Origin: Catenaria anguillulae PL171
Lineage: Eukaryota > Blastocladiomycota > Blastocladiomycetes > Blastocladiales > Catenariaceae
Length of the DNA stretch: 54,367 bases
Reading direction: 5' to 3'
NCBI GenBank assembly: GCA_002102555.1
Contig: MCFL01000165.1
Location: 1 to 54,367 of the forward strand
The notes beneath the pieces are model-generated. The model made no database searches and had not been told where the DNA came from. It was given only the letters and a program-made list of their open reading frames with translations. Below are positions 51,735 through 54,367 of the stretch, piece after piece. The first letter of the stretch is position 1. Every line of letters begins with the position of its first letter. A program made the translations under genes and the position numbers.

Positions 51735-54367
51735 TCAAGACAGAGGACGAATCTTGCTGCTCTGAGACTTTGCCCAGTCCAAAGCTGAACGCTGATTCTT
51801 CTCGCCTTGCGATCCAGAGTCATCCAGCTGCTCGTCCGCGGTCGTCAGGTTCACGCCATCCATTCCCAACCCAGCCCCAACGAGGCTCGAGTCTTTTGGA
51901 TATTGCTCTAATTCATCGGTCACAACTGGAGAAGTAGCAGCATTTTGCTCAGCGGCAACGTCTAAGGGGGGAGCGACCGTGACGATAGGTGGCGCGACCG
52001 CGCCGGCTGCAGCGGTCTTGGCTTTGCCAGGAATCGGGAATTCAGGCGTGAAGCCCTCCATATCCTTAAGGAAGTAGCCTTGAACGTTCCTTTGCCCTGC
52101 GATTGAACCAAACAACCAATGTCAGCAATAAATCCAAGTGAGACAGAAAATGGGTGGGCACGCACCGGCACAATGACGTCGCCCCTTGCTTCGCAACTGA
52201 ACCCGCCCATCTTTTCCAAGCGACGGTACGTTGGATCCGATAATTGAATCTTCATTGGCACGCCCGCCGACTCCATCTTGTTTGCAATCGTGACTGTGTC
52301 GCCAAAAAAGCAGTTAGCGTGGCATCTTGCGGCCGACCACGCCGGCAACGACAGGGCCGAATGAATTCCCACACGCATCCGCAACTGTGCATCGGGCCGC
52401 CGGGCACCTTGATGGACGACACGGCCTTCATCAAGTGCAAGCGAGCTTGGCAATCTCCTTGACGTGATTGTTTCCGTTGGGTCGCGGCACCCCAGAAGCA
52501 CACATGTACGCATCGCCAATGGTCTCGACCTTGTACACATCGTACAGTCCAATGATGTCGTCAAATGCCATGTACAGATTGTTGAGCAAGCTTACAACCT
52601 CGAGTGGCGCCAGTCCCGACGAGATTTCGGTAACCCGACCAGGTCCGTGTACAGACAGTGACATCGGTAAACGTACGCGGCGTCACTGGCTCGCCATTCA
52701 TGAGCTGGTCAGCGATCGATGCCGGCAAGATCTGCCAATGAGATTGCGGGTTTGGAACCGCTCGCGTCCAATTGGCTGATGAGCGCTTCCATCTCGGCCT
52801 GCTTTTCCTGGCGGTGTGCTTGATGCGTTCCTCGCGCAAGTTTGTCTTCGAGGTTTTGAATGATACCCGTGAAGAGCACGACCGATCCTTCTTCGCGCAC
52901 CTCGAAAGGTTGAGGAACACGGGGAACTCGGACCCATCCTTGCGGCGCGCAAAATCTTGCCGTCCAGTGCCAATAATCTTGCGCTGGCCCGTCTTGAGAT
53001 AGTGTTTAAGGTAGCCGTCGTGCTTCCAGGCGTGCGCCACGGGCGTGATGATCTTAACATTTTGGCCAATGATTTCCTCGGCCTTGTATCCAAACATTTT
53101 CTCTGTGAATCGGATGAGGATGTGAATGACTGAAATCCAACGTTACTGATGTTCATGCCAACATACCTGCTGCCAAATTGAACCTTGTAATGAGACCATT
53201 TGGCGAAATGGAAACCACGGCATCCACACCTGTTGAGGACAGACCCAAGTAACCTGCGCTCGGCCAACGACTTGCGGTCCGCCAGACGAATCGACTTGTT
53301 GACGAGATACTCCTTGTGCATAAATTGGACCAGTTCCGACATGGCCGTGTCGTGGCTCTTACGCAAGTCCTCCGCTCCGACTCGTGAGCGAGATCCATCT
53401 CCTCGTACCGCGTCTTGATGGCCAGCTCGGTCGCGCGCATATTGTCTCGGTGGGCATACGCCAGCTTGCGCCTGTCCTCCTTTTGGCGCGCGTGCATGTT
53501 CTTTTGGTTGTCTTGCATTTGCGTCCAAAGTGCATTGGCCTTGCCGTACTCTTCCGACATGAGCTGTTGCACGGCCTCCTCGGCGGCTTTCACCTCGGCC
53601 TCGGTGTCGTCGCTCGTCACGGTCTCGGCCACACCGCCTTCGTTGCTTTGCATCCCAGAAAGCCCCGAAATGCCCGTGAGCCCCGTCATGCCCGATTCGG
53701 CCGACCCGACCGACGATCTCGAATCATCCCTCGCCAAGCCCTTGCCGCTGACCATGCTCGAGTCGCTGGCACTTGCCTCGGAATTCAACTCTGCCAACTT
53801 GAGCAGCTCGGCACCCAACCCGTCGCGCCACTTCTTTTGCCGGGCACTGCTCATGTTCTTGTGCTGCTTGACGAGCTGCACAAGCTGGCCCTTGTGCGTG
53901 GCCTTGAGCTTGCGCAACTCGACGTGCTTGAGTCCTGTGAGCCGAAGCAGTTGGACTTTCTCACGAGCGTGCTCGAGCGCGTCCGTGAGCAAGATCATTT
54001 CGAGCTTTTGCTTGTGCTCGAGCTCGCCCATTTCGCGCAGCTGGTCAATGTTGACGGCGGCTATTTCGGCCATGGACTTGGATTCCGTTTCGAAGCGTTC
54101 CTTTCGGTGCGTCAGTTCGGCTTGTTGCGTGTCGCGAAGCTGGTCGGCAGCCAATCTAGACAAGGCGCGGACATGGCCGAAGTGGGTGAGTGACTGGTTG
54201 AGAAAAATCTGCGAGCCGATTCCAACAACAAAAAAAAGCGAACGTACTTGTCGGCATTCTTTTGATGCGCCAATTTGGTTTCCCAATCAAACACCACCTC
54301 CTCGCGCAACAAGTCGTTCTTGACGTTAGTCAGTTCCAAGTCCAGCACCGCACGCTGACTTCTTGAT
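51735..54367 (-). CDS. PAS-containing guanylyl cyclase, 5' end outside window
   Basis: Exons from the window edge: >54367-54248, 54155-53167, 53102 to 52166 (possibly further split) and 52096-51735; introns of 92, 64 and 69 nt. Order: a long coiled coil ('[20 protein letters not shown]' region); a PAS domain ('[20 protein letters not shown]' joined across the intron to '[20 protein letters not shown]'); a helical linker; then a class III cyclase with '[20 protein letters not shown]', '[17 protein letters not shown]' and '[17 protein letters not shown]'. Glu in VETIGD and Cys before FFGD are guanylyl-cyclase-type specificity residues. Several single-base frame changes occur, some compensated. 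cGMP signalling serves zoospore behaviour in Blastocladiomycota. No membrane segment is seen in the visible part. Confidence 0.85.

Overview
The window looks like nuclear DNA of a zoosporic (chytrid-like) fungus, most likely Blastocladiomycota near Allomyces or Catenaria. This is inference from content, not from a search. The reasons are short spliceosomal introns (about 62-92 nt, GT-AG with one probable GC-AG), dense genes on both strands, a PAS-guanylyl cyclase, expanded 'GHxxVLxWW' ankyrin-like proteins, and core fungal/eukaryotic genes (symplekin, CDK7, FMC1, USP9X-like). I recognised no virus-like element, rRNA, tRNA or CRISPR array.

Layout. 0-9 kb: a TMEM53/DUF829-like hydrolase, a hypothetical membrane or secreted protein, F-box-like paralogue A, the mitochondrial assembly factor FMC1 (three exons, minus), a proline/serine-rich protein with a PP1-docking-like motif, and a charged helical protein. 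9-15.5 kb: a minus-strand tandem array of a lineage-specific family, here called the W-motif family. It has one intact copy (11964-12779) and four broken or truncated copies, with direct repeats of the 5' flanks. 16-18 kb: F-box-like paralogue B, frameshifted. 18-32.5 kb: symplekin (five exons), a probable Scm3/HJURP centromere chaperone, a pseudokinase-like protein, a displaced W-family fragment, and a four-RRM RNA-binding protein. 33.5-40.7 kb: a deleted pseudogene beside its intact ankyrin-like paralogue, F-box-like paralogue C, and a divergent intact W-family member. 41-54.4 kb: a very large USP9X-like deubiquitinase (six or seven exons), CDK7/Kin28, and a guanylyl cyclase that runs off the right end.

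How the genes relate. Housekeeping genes (symplekin for mRNA 3' ends, CDK7 for Pol II CTD phosphorylation and cell cycle, USP9X for ubiquitin removal, FMC1 for ATP synthase assembly, Scm3 for centromeres) form a stable background. Between them sit three families with local paralogues: W-motif, F-box-like and ankyrin-like. Each has intact and decayed members, so the window records recent duplication and loss. No operon-like unit is expected or seen.

Caution on sequence quality. CDK7, the guanylyl cyclase and the deubiquitinase carry single-base frame changes in or beside short homopolymers while the encoded protein stays strongly conserved. Some are compensated a few codons later. These look more like base-calling errors than gene death, so some frameshifts in less conserved genes may also be errors.
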